From the NCBI GenBank assembly GCA_038503035.1, contig JAVSML010020392.1, positions 62,001 through 126,000 of the forward strand: a DNA stretch of 64,000 nt. Reading direction: 5' to 3'. Numbering within the stretch: position 1 is the first letter of the stretch; each line of letters starts with the position of its first letter. The notes beneath the pieces were generated by a model. That model searched no databases. It had not been told where the DNA came from and saw nothing but the letters and a program-made list of their open reading frames with translations. The translations under genes were made by a program, and so were the position numbers. This DNA comes from Crocodylus rhombifer. Its lineage: Eukaryota; Chordata; Crocodylia; Crocodylidae. Shown here piece after piece: positions 21,238 through 33,028 of the stretch.

Positions 21238-21765
21238 GTAAAAACAGATGTCACCTGATGTCTCATTTGTGCTGCCATAAAAATGTTGGGGGGGGGGCAG
21301 CATAAATCTTGGGCAAATAGACATTGCTACATTTTGTTGCACCACATCAAAAGAAAATCAGCGGCATGATAAAAGGTAGAAATAGACTTTCCTGCTTTAT
21401 TGAGGAAGACATCTGTTAGTTTGTGCTGGGATGGTACAGGCAGCCTGAGCTGCTCATGTTCTCCAGTCATCCCAAACAGGTGCTCCAGGGTTGAGAGCAC
21501 CTCTCCATAAGTGGGGAAGTTGGGGTTTCCTGCTCAGTCAGGCCTATCCCCAGGATCGCAGGAGAGAATCTGGCTGATCAGTGAAAGCCCCTTTTGCTCA
21601 CTCAGCCAGACTTGCTCCTACAATCTCAAGGACAAATCTGGCTGATCAGGGAAAGCAGGGAACAAGGGACAATGTGCGTTTCGCACTTGAAGTGGATCAG
21701 CTTTTCTGTGACGCATCACAGCACAGGCAAACCACTTCATTTGTTGACATCTATGTCTAGCTTTG

Positions 21766-22165
21766 GGGTACGTCTACAAGTGCATTTAAGTGTGAATTAA
21801 TTTAATGAGCATTAAGATAATGCGCATTAAGTGATTTTTGCCAGGTGTCTACACATGCAGAGACTTGGTGTTAAAATTAGTGCACTTGCTACTAAAGTCA
21901 GTGGCAAGTCCCTGCAGCCCTACCATGTGCCTCTAGTGGCTGGGCAGACCCAGCACCAAAGTTAGTGCCAGGTTGCGCCTACATGTGCATTAATGCACTA
22001 TCATGCTTAAATCTGATACCTGAAAATGCAGGTATTATATTTAGGCACGATTAGCCTAATTTTGCCATTTTGAATGTGCATTAAGGGTGTGCATGTGTAG
22101 ATGCACAGCTGTAATGTGATTAACTTGGGCTAATGTGCATTGACACGTCTCAGGTAGATGCACCC
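21766..22165. mobile_element. MITE with GGGTGCATCTAC-type ends, copy 2
   Basis: The left end GGGTACGTCTACAAGTG and right end, read in reverse GGGTGCATCTACCTGAG, are inverted. Sub-terminal copies of TACATGTGCATTAATGCAC and GCATGTGTAGATGCAC occur inside (about 21988 and 22090). No 8-bp flanking duplication is visible, so the superfamily is undetermined. Confidence 0.65.
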
Positions 22166-22169
22166 ATAC

Positions 22170-24180
22170 AGTAACAAACAAACAATACTGAAGTAATGGT
22201 TACTTTCAAAATAGGCATATAATATAATTAGTATACACTTGGACACTTTCTACAAGCCTTTTAATGATACATTCAAGCTATAAATTCAATACTTTTTAAC
22301 TGAAAAATATGAAGTTCATTCAACTGACATACATTGGCATAGGAGTTTCCTTTGCTGGAAACTAAAGGACTTTATAGCGTTGTTAACAGCTGGGCATCTT
22401 CATGGTAGTAGTATGTTTCACTATAGAGATAAAATATGATATAGTATTTTAACATGAATGTGGCAAACACTTTGATAGGAAAAAATGGGGGTAATTTGCA
22501 GATTTTTCTTTTGAGCAAAAGCATAGAATTTAACCATCATTTAAACTCTGTGTGGTCTGACAGCATTTCCTGTAATGAGCACTGACAGTTCCATAATTAT
22601 GGCTTGTATTCTAGGTATTCAAGGGTTAAAGTAGGTCCTATAAATAAATTATGGGCGCATTTTTAGAGCACTTTGCTAAGAATAAGAATTGCAGAAAATA
22701 TTACAAGGCTGTCAAATCAGATTAAAGGCCCTGTGCTCTGAGTATTCTGTGGGGAAAAGTAACAAACTGTATGTTTGTCACATATTAAACATATTTTCTT
22801 AAAAAGCTGATTGGCTGAATGACTAGAAATCCAGAATTGTTTTTTCTTTTTCTTTCTCTCTCTCTTTTTGATCTGCTTAGCTTTAAGTGCTACTTAGAAA
22901 ACATCATCAGGTAGCAATGTATAGCATCAAAAGCTATAAAAGTAAGTGTAAGACTATTTTCAAAGTGCAAGTATATATAGAAAAGCCACAGGACATATGA
23001 AAACTATCTCAACAATGTTGCCTCAATACAATGTCCCACATACCTTGAAAACTTAACTTTATATCCTTTGCCAATGATTTCATGGCACATGAACAAGGGC
23101 TTTGTTCCTGATCCTCACATGCCTGGATCAAAAGTATCAACATACATCCCTCTACAGACATAACTATTGCTGTAGAAGCTCCCAAGCTACTTAGCAACTA
23201 TTCCTAGGAGTCTGAAACAGAAATCCAGTAAGAAAAGATAAGTGTGTTGGTACAGAACAGGATTTTAGCTTGCAAAAATACCCAGAACAGAGAATAGGTT
23301 AAGGATAAGGAAAGCTTCTATCTCTAGTTTCTATCTCTATCTGCATATCTCTATCTGTCTCTTGGCTCAACAGAACACATCTTTTTTTTCTGAAATTGTT
23401 TCAGGGTATCCGAAGTTCTGGAAATCAATAATGGGTCCTACTGCTGCCTTCCCATCTTGTATGCTACACTTAGGATCGTACTAGGGTCAGAGACAGCTAT
23501 GGACTTCAGTACCAAACCAGAAAAATAGTTGAACTTGGGTCCAAACAAAGCTCAGCAGAGAATAAGCAAGACAGAGAGCAGAAGATCCTTGTAAAACATG
23601 GATTTAGAATTTACAGAATTTGTTATGGACTCAGTGGTGAGATCCTCCGATGAAGTCAGAGTGAAATGGGGGCTTGAGGACCAGCTGGGTCCTCAGAAAA
23701 AGCTGCGAGGGAAAGAAAGAAAATGGAGTGGATCAGATGGGGAGGAAGCGGGGAATGAGAGGGTGAGGTGGTGGTGAAGTTGGGGAGAAGCAAAAAGGAG
23801 AAGACAAAAAACTTCAAAATAGTATCTGAACTTTGGGTAATTTCTGAACCCTCAAGGAATTATGGACTAGTCTGAACAAGTGCTCTGGAACAGATCAAAC
23901 CCAGAGTACCTATTCTGCAAAGTGTAAATCTAAAGTGGCATTATTATCTTTAGGGTAACTGCTCTGGAATTTCACTGAGAGCAAAATTTGTGCCCCTATC
24001 AATATAACAGGCATAAACAAAAAACCTTGGGATCCAAATCCTCCTACATGTGAAGGAAATCTCCATCTGAATTGAAGGCTTCTCAGGTTTGTGGTGTTTT
24101 GAGTTATCTATTTTAAAATCAGGTTGGGGTAGCATATTTGAATCCAGACCTGGGGACTAAATGTAGACTTATTGTAGGTG
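22170..24180. other. Unassigned AT-rich sequence
   Basis: No gene was seen. A pyrimidine-rich (CT)n run lies at 22843-22870, and (CTATCT)n-like repeats at about 23318-23362. Confidence 0.5.
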
Positions 24181-24183
24181 TAA

Positions 24184-24459
24184 CTGGGCATGTCTATAGG
24201 TGATGCTGTCACTGTAGCAACCTGGAAAGGTGACATAGCATCCATGGGCAAAACTGTGATGCCACAGCTACATCGCTATAGTGATGCGCTCCCTCAGTAT
24301 AGTGCATCGCTATGGCAACATCACAGCTAAAAATAACCATGCCCCATGTGCATGGTGCAGTACAGTCTGTTACTGCACTGTCACTTTAGTATTTCCAAAA
24401 AGGCATAGTAAATGATGGTGTAGTTACAACGGCACCATAGGGGCATGTGTAGATGCACA
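24184..24459 (-). mobile_element. MITE of the nested family, minus orientation
   Basis: In reverse complement this aligns along its length with 53629-53905. Shared landmarks are the CATGTGT...CCCTATGGT start, a CATTTA...TTTTGGAA...GTA hairpin, CTGCACCATGCA, ATGGTTATTTTAGCTGT and GCGATGTAG. Ends carry CTGGGCATGTCTA and GCATGTGTAGATGCACA. It has no coding capacity. Confidence 0.75.
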
Positions 24460-24802
24460 CACAAAAACCAAAACTGTTAAAGCAACTAAAACAAAAATCC
24501 ACATACCTTTAAGTATATATTTTCCCAAAGAGTGAACCTGTACAGTGCCAATGGTTTCCTTCCCCACTGGTATAGGAATTAATCCTAAAATTTTGGCATC
24601 GCCCCTTCCCAAATGGAATCACTTAATACCAATTTTTCTTGAAAATGGTTGAAGGAAGGTTCTGCTGAAGGAAAAAGGAAAGCTTAAAAGCCAGTAAATA
24701 TTATTTAAAGAGTAAAATATTTATTGTATCAAGTCCTTTTTTTCATAAAACCACTATTTTTTGATAGTACTTCTAATTATTAGGATGTTATGGTAATAAA
24801 AA

Positions 24803-24847
24803 ATTAGGGTTGGAAGGGACCTCAGGAGGTCATCTAGTCCAACTCCC
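24803..24847 (-). mobile_element. CR1 LINE 3'-end fragment
   Basis: TTAGGGTTGGAAGGGACCTC, AGGAGGTCATCTAGTCCAAC and TCCC are the standard reverse-complement end of CR1. Only about 45 bp remain. Confidence 0.85.
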
Positions 24848-25167
24848 ATGTTGACCTCAATTCTGCAAAAGCTTGTGTGTATGATTTAATGAAGTATACA
24901 ACTTGCAACATTCCTATTGACTTTTGTAGGGTCAGGATGTCATACAATGTTACTTAGGTGTAGACATGTCTATAGTGTTGGGGCTGTAGCTTTGTTACTT
25001 TGTAGTACTTTAAATTCACATGTCCTGGCTTTACTCAGTTTAGGTAATAAGTGTTATAGTTTAATGCTGCTGCATTCAAAGCTCAAAAAATACTTGAAAA
25101 ACAAAAGTGAATATGAATGGAACTGGAGTACTGATCAGTTATACCATGATCCAGCGAAGCACATAAA

Positions 25168-25435
25168 TAGGCACATCTCCATGTGCACATTTACTACACA
25201 GTAATTTAGGTTACTACGCAATAACCAAAAATTACTGCATATTTGATCATGCAGGTATCAAATTTATGCCCAATTAGTTACTGCACAGTAATGCACATGT
25301 AGATGCCTTACAATGCACTGTGTGTGTGGGCTGACTTGGGGCACACAGCATTACTGTGCTTTAACAGCTGCACATGAAAACGCTAGCCTAAAAACCACTT
25401 ACTGCACAGTAAATGCACATGTAAACACACCCACT
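25168..25435. mobile_element. MITE with GTGCA/CTGCACAGTAA ends
   Basis: The left end GCACATCTCCATGTGCACAT with TTTACTACACAGTAA is mirrored at the right by TTACTGCACAGTAAATGCAC and ATGTAAACACACCCA. A third CTGCACAGTAATGCACATG lies inside, near 25283-25302. The same CTGCACAGTAA sub-terminal motif occurs in the element at 52149-53972. Confidence 0.65.
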
Positions 25436-25439
25436 ATGT

Positions 25440-27100
25440 TACTAAAGTTAAATACATGCTTAAGTGATCGACTGGACTGGGGCTCAAGTAAGGTTACTGT
25501 GGAACAGTATGCGATAGGATAGAGCCTTGAATCAATATTTTGTTTTGAACTCAAAGGGGGAGCAGACATTACATCTTCTTTTCCTGTACATGGAGAATTA
25601 TAGTTAAAAGCTTGCGTGTTTTCACATGCTAAAAATCAACTACAGGCTAAAATAATCCCAGTAAACAATTATTTTATAAAACCATGAATATAAAATTTCC
25701 ATCACACATGTAATCAGATGCTTACAATGCTGAAAATATGAACACAAAAGTAAATATTGAAATTCATTTAAAGATTTCAGATAAATAAAAACAATCATTA
25801 ACAAAGGCAACCAGTACACTAAAGGACTGAAAATACTCAACACTACCAGTGAAAAACATTAATTAACATCTCTTCAACAGGAGGGAGGAGGGAATATCCT
25901 GTCTTAAAGTAACATCTTAATTATTTTAGCTGACATTTTGGGGTTATTTAAGACAAAGCTCCATCATTTCATATCACAGGAGCAGATTTTTTTCAAGCAA
26001 TTTCATTAGTAAACTAGTTAGCAAACATTAAAAATTGACAACCTTGTTATCACTGGCTGACTGAAAAAATATGTGAGTAAATACAGGTGCAATAATATAG
26101 CATTAAGTATATATATATATAATAGCATTGAGAAACTTGCCAATTTTACAATGAATACACAGATTAATTAATTACTTAAGGCATGAATTCTCTTGCACAC
26201 CTACACCCTAACTTTAGGAAATACCATATACAGTACACAGACTGAGTTTGTTAATACTGAAGTACCGTCACTACACAAAGAAATGTATAAGCTATGAAAA
26301 AGGTTGTAGCCTGGCATGGAACTACAGACACCAGTTTTCATTAGAGCTAGGTAGTGAAGCTTTATAGGCTCCAGTTGTGAATGGAGAAGTAGCTCGGAAA
26401 TTCTTTGGTGTTCAAATTTGAACTGGAATTCTCACAAGAAGAGGCTTTCCTGTGAGATTAGTGTTCTTAAGCTCTGATCTTGCAAAGACTTGTACACTTG
26501 CTTAACTTTAAAGTCTGAGTAGTAGCAGGACTACTCACAGTACTAAAACTTAAAGCATATGCATGTTTTTGTAGAACTGAACCATGGAGCTTGTCTGTAT
26601 GAGGAAATTTTCCCATGCTATTACACTTGGGTATTTTAGCCACTATAGCTATTCTGATAAAAGTCCCTGCTTAGATTTAAGGATGGGAATACCATAAGAA
26701 CATCTCTTATTTCTACTATAATTAAATCACTGAGTCATATTCCAAAAGTGTGGTGGCAACTGAAGCCTGAGTTATGATATAGCAAATTGAGAATTATGAG
26801 TTTACACTGAAATTTCATTGTGCATATTAATGACTATAACTGTTTGAAATTCTTCTATTTGAAAACATTTTTATAGTTTTGCTCCAAGCAAAAGTTTTGT
26901 GTAAAACTATTGAAAAAAAATGCAACTCTAAAAAGTGAGAGGGAGGAAAAATGGAAAAAATAATAGGTGTTCAGTTTTTACCTGAAAAATAATTGTTATG
27001 AAAAATATTTTAAATGTTTTAACATTTCTAGTGGGAAGCAATATTGTCCAGCTAGGGCTAATTGTTACCATTCAGTATCTAAAATTAGTGTAGAATACCA
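25440..27100. other. Unassigned AT-rich sequence
   Basis: No gene was seen. There is a short (AT)n run at 26109-26121. A 67-codon minus-strand open frame at 25640-25843 shows no domain. Confidence 0.45.
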
Positions 27101-27103
27101 GAG

Positions 27104-27709
27104 ATGAGAATTAGGGCTGTGCAAAATTTCGCCAGCTGTTTTGTTTCAACACTGTTTTGACTCATTTCAAGCTTGAAACAGCAAAATGGAATTGAAACGA
27201 AGTGCTTTGAAACAGCCTTGAAACAAAACGAAGCTAGTTGAAATGTTTTGAAAGTTCCAAAACATTTTGAGTTTTGAAGCAGCCAGGTGGTGGGAGACAG
27301 GGGAGAACCAGGGCTGTCCTCCCAGTGACTTTGCATCCCTGTGTGGCTTAGCTGGGTGGGATCACAGCCCTGATTCTCCTCACCTCTCAGGCTGCGGGAA
27401 GCCAATTGCTACAACTGGGCTGGGAAAAGGACTCCTGGGCTCAGCTGGACTGAGGTACAGCACTCACAGTCCTCCCGGGGTTGTGTGCCCCGATCTACTT
27501 GCTGGATGAAAAAGTCTGTTTTGAGTTTCCCCATTATAGCCTATGGGTGAAACGTCGAAACAGCATTGAAACAGTGTCACTACTTCGACAAAACAAAACA
27601 AAAATGGTTTTGAATCTAAATGAAATTTGAAACAAAATGCTGTTCTGTCAAAACCTTGAAACTCAAGTCGAAGTGGAACAGTGCTGTTTCGCGCAGCCCT
27701 AATGAGCAT
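27104..27709. mobile_element. hAT non-autonomous element (590 bp) with 8-bp target duplication
   Basis: The element proper is 27112-27701. The left end TAGGGCTGTGCAAAATTTCG pairs with the right end, in reverse TAGGGCTGCGCGAAACAGC. Flanks ATGAGAAT (27104-27111) and ATGAGCAT (27702-27709) are an 8-bp duplication with one mismatch. Both features mark the hAT superfamily. Sub-terminal regions are packed with GAAACA/TGTTTC motifs on both sides, and the centre (about 27290-27510) is GC-rich without a transposase. A second copy lies at 47820-48868. Confidence 0.88.
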
Positions 27710-27828
27710 GGTTTTTTATGCAGTGAAAACCCATAGAGCAGCCACTCTTAAGGGTTTATATTCTGACTTCCCCAAGAAATGACTGAGGGAAGTAGTACAC
27801 CAGGGAACAGGAAGGGGCACAGAAAATG

Positions 27829-27980
27829 CAGGGTGCATTTCCATGAGGTATGTTACTATGCATTAGTGCAGTTTACTACTCAGTGAAGTGCACATCTACG
27901 TGTGTGTACTTACTGCACGGTAAAATCCCTTAATTACACTTAAATTTGCTACTTGCAAATGCACATGCAGATGCAAACCA
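27829..27980. mobile_element. MITE with GGGTGCAT ends, copy 3
   Basis: CAGGGTGCATTTCCATGAGG at the left, an internal GTGCACATCTACGTGTGT with TACTGCACGGTAAAA, and GCACATGCAGATGCA at the right identify a short member of the same group as copies 1 and 2. Confidence 0.6.
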
Positions 27981-27984
27981 GGAG

Positions 27985-28800
27985 TTTCCCAGCTTGTAAG
28001 TGTGCTGTTACATGAGGCAAACTGATCAGCAACTTATTTAGTGGTAGAAAGTATATCTGTGGCATAACTGATCAAGAAGAAGGACCAGTCCCAGTAATTC
28101 CCCCTTTCCCTCTCTATACTCACTCTGCTGTCCCCTCAGTGTCTCACCAATAAAGGACAAGTCAGTATAAATTTAGTACAGTTATTAAATCAGTTCTCTG
28201 GCCAACTTCAGATGATACATAATTACATGAGTATTTGCATTACCAATTAACCTGGCACAGAGACTTACAGTGTACTTTATTTGAATTTCAACCCAGTTGT
28301 CCAATACTAAGATCTAACTGGTCTGTAGGGTCTTTCTAAAGATGACACATTAGTAGAACAGAAGTAAAAAAAAAAAAACCCAGAGGAAAGTAATTAAATG
28401 AGTCTAGGAGCATGAAAAGAACAGAGATTTACAAAATGGTCATTTCTCAGTTCATATTCAGTAAAAAAGCTTTGCAAATTGGAAAAGACTTCAGGATAAG
28501 TTGTAGATAAAAATGCTAAAAAAGAATGCTTATCAGGAATTCAAGGAGAAGTCATGAAATGCCAATGTTCACACTTCGAATTATGATGTGTATGATGTGT
28601 AGCATAAAATCAGCAGAACAATTAGCAGGTTTGGTTCCCTTGCTGCTCCCAGTCAGTAACTTACTACAAGGAAAGGTCTTTTTCCCTTCATTCTTATTCT
28701 ATGGTGCATTATATGTGAGAAAATATAGTAAAACATGGTGGATAATTTCTCTGAGATCCAAGCTGGTGGCCATTTTTTGCCTTCTAGTATAAAAGATAAG
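27985..28800. other. Unassigned non-coding sequence
   Basis: No gene was seen. An 88-codon open frame at 28526-28792 has no domain and ends close to the Penelope-like hairpin. A poly-A run lies at about 28367-28378. Confidence 0.4.
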
Positions 28801-28803
28801 CAG

Positions 28804-28997
28804 TGTTGTTGGTTGTAGCCATGTTGGTCTAAGGACATTGACAGGAAAGTTTCTTTGGGTAGATGTGATCTCTTTTATTAAACCAACCAAATAGTTGAAA
28901 AAAAGGGTCTTTGCAAACTTTCGGGTTTTTTTTCCAGCTATTTAATTGGTCAAATAAAATACATCACATCTACCCAAAGAAACTTGCCTGCCAAAGA
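28804..28997. mobile_element. Penelope-like 3' tails in inverted arrangement (hairpin)
   Basis: The left arm (about 28838-28905) carries AAGTTTCTTTGGGTAGATGT, a TTTTATTAAACCAACC block and AAATAGTTG. The right arm (about 28935-28997) is its reverse complement with mismatches: AGCTATTTAATTGGTCAAAT followed by ACATCTACCCAAAGAAACTT. The segment before the left arm, GTTGTAGCCATGTTGGTCTA, matches the fragment at 5530. I read it as two opposed 3' tails of a Penelope-like element; inverted terminal arrangements are common in that group. No coding sequence. Confidence 0.6.
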
Positions 28998-29590
28998 TGA
29001 GCAATCACTTTTATCAAAATGACCTTTTCTTCTTAAGTTTACTCTGCCTTGATTAGCTGCTGCTCCTTACTCTCTTTTCAATTTCTTAAGATACTTTCCT
29101 ATAAGGACATCCTTATTTGCAACCATCTCACTAAAAGATGTGTGATCAACTTGGACAGGGTCATCTCCCTTTTCTGTACTGAATGATAATCTCATCTCTT
29201 GCAACCAGGATCAACTGATAAAGTATCTCAAGCAGGTAAGACAAGATTGATCACATTTTTAATTGCTTCTTCACCACTTTTGCCTTAGGAGGGGGAAAAA
29301 ATGAGAGAAAAGAATGTCGAAATGTGAACTGAATAGTATTCTTTGTCGTATTCTTCAAATTCACCTTTGCCTTTTCCTCTAGACCAATATGGCTACAACT
29401 TGGATACCTGACACATGGAAGATATAGAATTTTAGCTGATTTTTAAAAATGAAATCTTCATATTTTCCCAAGCAGGAAGCAAGTGTGACCTCCTGAAACC
29501 TGGAATCCCACTTCTGCCTTTGTTTCAAGGTAATTTGCATTATCACAGATCCTCACAGGCGATGAGAGGCTTCATACCAGCTATGAACTG
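28998..29590. other. Unassigned sequence with a terminal Penelope-like scrap
   Basis: At 29379-29411, CTAGACCAATATGGCTACAA followed by CTTGGATACC looks like the extreme 3' end of the same Penelope-like family, plus strand. Nothing else was recognised. Confidence 0.4.
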
Positions 29591-29963
29591 ACTGCCCTTA
29601 GGATCCAGGAGCAGGGAGGAGAGGAGGGATCCAGGCACACGTGTGCCCCCTTACCTGACCTGAGGCAGAGGCAGATGCAGCAGCAGAGGAACCAGCAGCA
29701 GGGGCAACATCAGCTGATCCCCCTAAGGTAAGTGGGGCAGAGGGAACAGACACAGCTGAGCCAGATCTGGAGGGAAAGCCTCCCGGATCCCTCTTAGCTG
29801 AGTCGGTAGGGAGCCGCACTCCCAAGCTGCACCACACAAACAGAGCATGCCAGTGTTTGCATCGGCATTTGTGCCAGTGGGTGGGCAGGAAGGGCCAGGA
29901 GGGAGACTCCTGCTAGGTTAGGGTGAAGGCACCGCACTAAGCTATAAATAAACAGCAACTCCT

Positions 29964-31061
29964 ATGATGGTGCCAACACGGAGTGCTGCTAGCGCCCCTG
30001 CCCAGGGGGCGCAACCTACCTTAGGCTTGTCTGAGGCCTCCACCCAGACAGAGCCCATGGGGGAGCTGGCGTCCCCCCACCCCCTGGCCTGCAAGGGTTG
30101 CCCAGCAAGGCCCAGGGGGGGCAGGGATTGGGGACCCCCACACTTGTCCTGCAGGCGCCCGCCTTAGGGGCCTGGAGGCACAGGTGAGGGAGCTCCAGGA
30201 GGAGGTTAGCAGGCTGAGGGGAATCAGGGAAGCAGAGGACAAAATTGATGGTTATTTCCTTTCCCTGCAGGGCCACACACCCAGGGAAGAAGTACCTTGG
30301 GAGGTGCTCTCCACTGCAGAGTGGGAGACGGTCACCTCCAGAACCAGGGCTGCTCGCAACACAACAGTACCAGTTCCTCCAGTCTGGCTGGAGAACAAGT
30401 ATGAGGCCCTGACAACTGGAGGAGAAGAAAGGAGAGGAGGCAACCGAAGAGGAGACAACCCCACGCTCTCCATGCTCCTAACAGGCTGAAGGAGCTAAGC
30501 AGTCCCAGAGAAGACAGCGTTGAGTGATCATCATAGGTGACTCCATCCTGAGAGGTACAGAGGACCCCTCTGTCACCAGGACCCCTCAACACGTGAGGTC
30601 TACTGCCTGCCCAGAGCAAAGATTCAGGACATGACAGGGATGATCCAGGCTGTGATTCAGCCTACCAATTACTACCCGGTGGTCCTAATGATGCGGCCAG
30701 GAGAAACCCTGATCACCTAATGGTGGACTACCACGCTCTGGGGGGCGTGCTGAAGGAGATAGATGCACAGGTAGTATTCTCTTCTGTCCTACCAGTGAGC
30801 GGACATGGAAGACAGCATGAGACGTGCATCACAGAGACCAACTGGTGGCTTTGGGAATGGTGTCTTGAGGTGGGCTTTGGCTTCTTTGACAATGACCCAC
30901 ACATCATGACAAGAGACATGCTTGGATGGGATGGGCTCCACCTTTCCCCTAAAGATAAGCATGTGTTCTCTTCTAGGTTGGCGGATCTCCTCTGGCAGGC
31001 TTTAAACCAGGCTCATTGGGGGAAGGGGAAGATGAAGGTGGAGGAAGCCTTGAACCACTAA
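29964..31061 (+). pseudogene. CR1 ORF1 (coiled coil + SGNH esterase), broken, copy B
   Basis: ORF1 of CR1 elements encodes an RNP protein with an esterase-like domain. The N-terminal part (from Met at 29964) includes LGLSEASTQTEP, shared with copy C. Then comes a charged helical stretch, EVSRLRGIREAEDKIDGYF (from about 30205), a likely coiled coil. The esterase serine motif GDSILRG is at 30536-30556, and the Asp-His motif GWDGLHLS at 30924-30947, with catalytic D (30930) and H (30939). The frame is broken between 30150 and 30200, around 30490-30520 and around 30600-30720. The start is supported by the matching MVMQTQSAAARG start in copy C. Confidence 0.88.
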
Positions 31062-31142
31062 AACAAGCAGCGTTCACAAGTACAGCCCAGCCTAGACCGA
31101 CGAGTGGAACATATACACAGGTAAGCAACAGGGGCCAGGGCA

Positions 31143-32890
31143 ATGCTGAGATTAGGGGGGCCAGTGCACACATCCACAGGAGGCCACAAATGCCTCTACA
31201 CAAATGCTCGTAGTATGGGAAACAAGCAGGAGGAACTTACCTTCCTGCTAGCCGACACCAACCCAAACAAAGTGAGGCTCACTGAAACGTGGTGGGACCC
31301 AATGCATGACTGGGTGGTGAATATCAAGGGCTATAGGCTGTACAGGAGGGACAGGACAGGGAGGAAAAGCGGGGTGTGGTGCTCTAAATTAAGGAGGAAT
31401 ATACATCCTCATCAAGTAGCACAGAGTCAGAGGAGGGGCACATTGAAGTGCTGTGGGTTAGAATACAAGGGAGTTGAGGGGAAAGAGACTTAATGGTGGG
31501 GGTCTACTACAGACCTCCCAACCAAGGGGAAGAGCTAGACCAGGAATTCTTAAGTCAGCTCATGGAGGTAGTTAGGTCAAAGAAAGTGGTCATCGTGCGT
31601 GACCTGAACTTTCCAGACATCTGCTGGGAAGAGCAGTCAGCCAGGTCTGACCGCTCACATAGGTTCCTAGCCCAAATGCAGGACCTCCGTCTAACCCAGG
31701 AGGTGCACAGCCCCACCAAGGGAGATGCCTTGTTGGACCTGGTGCTGACCACGGGTGACAACCTGGTGAGGGGACTGCAGGTGCTCGACCACCTGGGTGA
31801 CAGTGATCATTGCCTGCTGGAATTCACCATCCAGCACAAGGTGGCAAAGGCCTGCAGCAAGGCAGCAGCCCTAGATTTCAGGAGGATGGACTTCAATGAG
31901 CTAAGGAGAATAGTTGGGGAGGCACTGAGGTCCCAGAGGGGAGGGGAGCCAGGTGTCCAAGAAGAGTGATCGCTCCTTAAGGAGACGATCCTCCAAGCTC
32001 AAAGGGAGGTAATCTCAACACGGATCAAAGGGAGCAGGAGGGTGCAAAAGCCCCCATGGTTCACCAAAAGCATCCGGGACTGTCTCCTAGCTAAAAGGGA
32101 ATGGAAGGGAGGGGCCATCACCAGGGAGGACTATACTGCAGTTGCTCAGGGATGCAGGGGGGCAGTCAGGAAGGCCAAGGCGGAAATGGAACTGGGACTA
32201 GCTACCCAGATCAAGGACAACAAGAAGTCCTTTTTGAAATACATCGGGGGAAAAAAGAAGGTACCAGGTAATGTGGGGCCCCTGCAAGACACGCTAGGAA
32301 ATTTGGTCGTCACACCAGATGACAAAGCTAACCTATTTAACGACTTCTTTGCCTCCATTTTCCTGAGCAGGGACCAGATCAGACCCCCCACCAGACCCCC
32401 CTCAAGCCCCAGGGGAGGCACACCTAGGCCAAGGGTCAGTGAGGATCTAGTCAGGGAACTTCTGGAGGGACTGGGCATATTTAAATCAGTGGGTCTGGAC
32501 AATCTCCACCCCAGAGTGCTGAGGGAATTAGCTAAGGTCATTGCGGGCCCCCTGGCATGGCTGTATGAGCACTCGTGGTGTGGTGCCAGAGGACTGGAAA
32601 AGGGCCAATGTGGTTCCCATCTTCAAAAAAGGGAGGAAGGAGGACCCGGGAAACTATAGGCCGGTTAGTCTTACCTTGATCCTAGGTAAGTTTTTGAGAT
32701 AATTATTCTGGCACATGTCCACAAGGGACCGGCAGGGCAGATTATGCGTAGGGGCAATCAACACGGGTTCATTAGAGGCAGGTCCTGTCAGACCAACCTG
32801 GTGGCCTTCTATGACCAGGTCACCAAATCCTTAGATGCAGGGGTAGCAGTGGACATAGTCTTTCTGGACTTTTGGAAGGCCTTCGACACT
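31143..32890 (+). pseudogene. CR1 ORF2, broken and truncated, copy B
   Basis: The endonuclease N-terminus CLYTNARSMGNKQEEL (from about 31192) is followed by WDPMHDWVVNIKGYRLYRRD. After a frame shift come YRPPNQGEELDQEF (31506), LDLVLTTGDNLVRG and GDSDHCLLEF (31795). A stop near 31967 divides this from the linker, with KPPWFTKSIRDCLLAK (32048) and FLKYIGGKKKVPGNVG (32232). Reverse transcriptase begins with LHPRVLRELAKVI (32502) and reaches FLDFWKAFDT (about 32861-32890), where the copy ends. Motif C (FADD) and the C-terminus are missing. Trp in motif A is shared with copy A. Confidence 0.92.
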
Positions 32891-33028
32891 TTTAGCCTGA
32901 GCCACTGAAGGCATGTGCCTGAATGTCCTTAGTCCAGAGGGAATGTCTGTACAGTTACAAATTGGTTCAGCCTATCCAGGTTAGATTACGTGCAAAGATT
33001 GAATCAATTCAGGCTCAGGCTTTTTTTA
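32891..33028 (-). mobile_element. Fragment of the 54.9-kb inverted-repeat element family
   Basis: In reverse complement, GAATTGATTCAATCTTTGCA, then a TAATCTAACC block, then GGCTGAACCAATTTGTAAC lines up with 54970-55021 (AAATTGGTTCAATCTTTGCA ... CTAGGCTAAAACAGTTTGC). The edges are TTTAGCCTGAGCC and its near reverse complement GGCTCAGGCTTTTTTT, giving a 138-bp segment that could fold back. It sits exactly at the CR1 break. Confidence 0.55.

Larger units (their letters stand above)
29590..32890 (+). mobile_element. CR1 LINE copy B (ORF1 plus partial ORF2, 3' end lost)
   Basis: A ~3.3-kb copy covering part of the 5' region, ORF1 with its esterase, the inter-ORF region and ORF2 as far as reverse transcriptase motif A. 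Similarity to copy C is already clear at AGGGAGCCGCACTCCCAAGC (29809), so the left edge lies at or before about 29760. It stops at 32890, immediately after the codons for FLDFWKAFDT. Loss of the 3' end is not how CR1 inserts, so a later deletion or insertion removed it. At the break is a fragment of a DNA transposon (32891-33028). Confidence 0.92.

Noticed and set aside
24184..25435. CRISPR-like array from repeated GCACATGTAGATGC motifs
   Set aside because: Motifs are irregularly spaced sub-terminal repeats of MITEs, and the host is a eukaryote.
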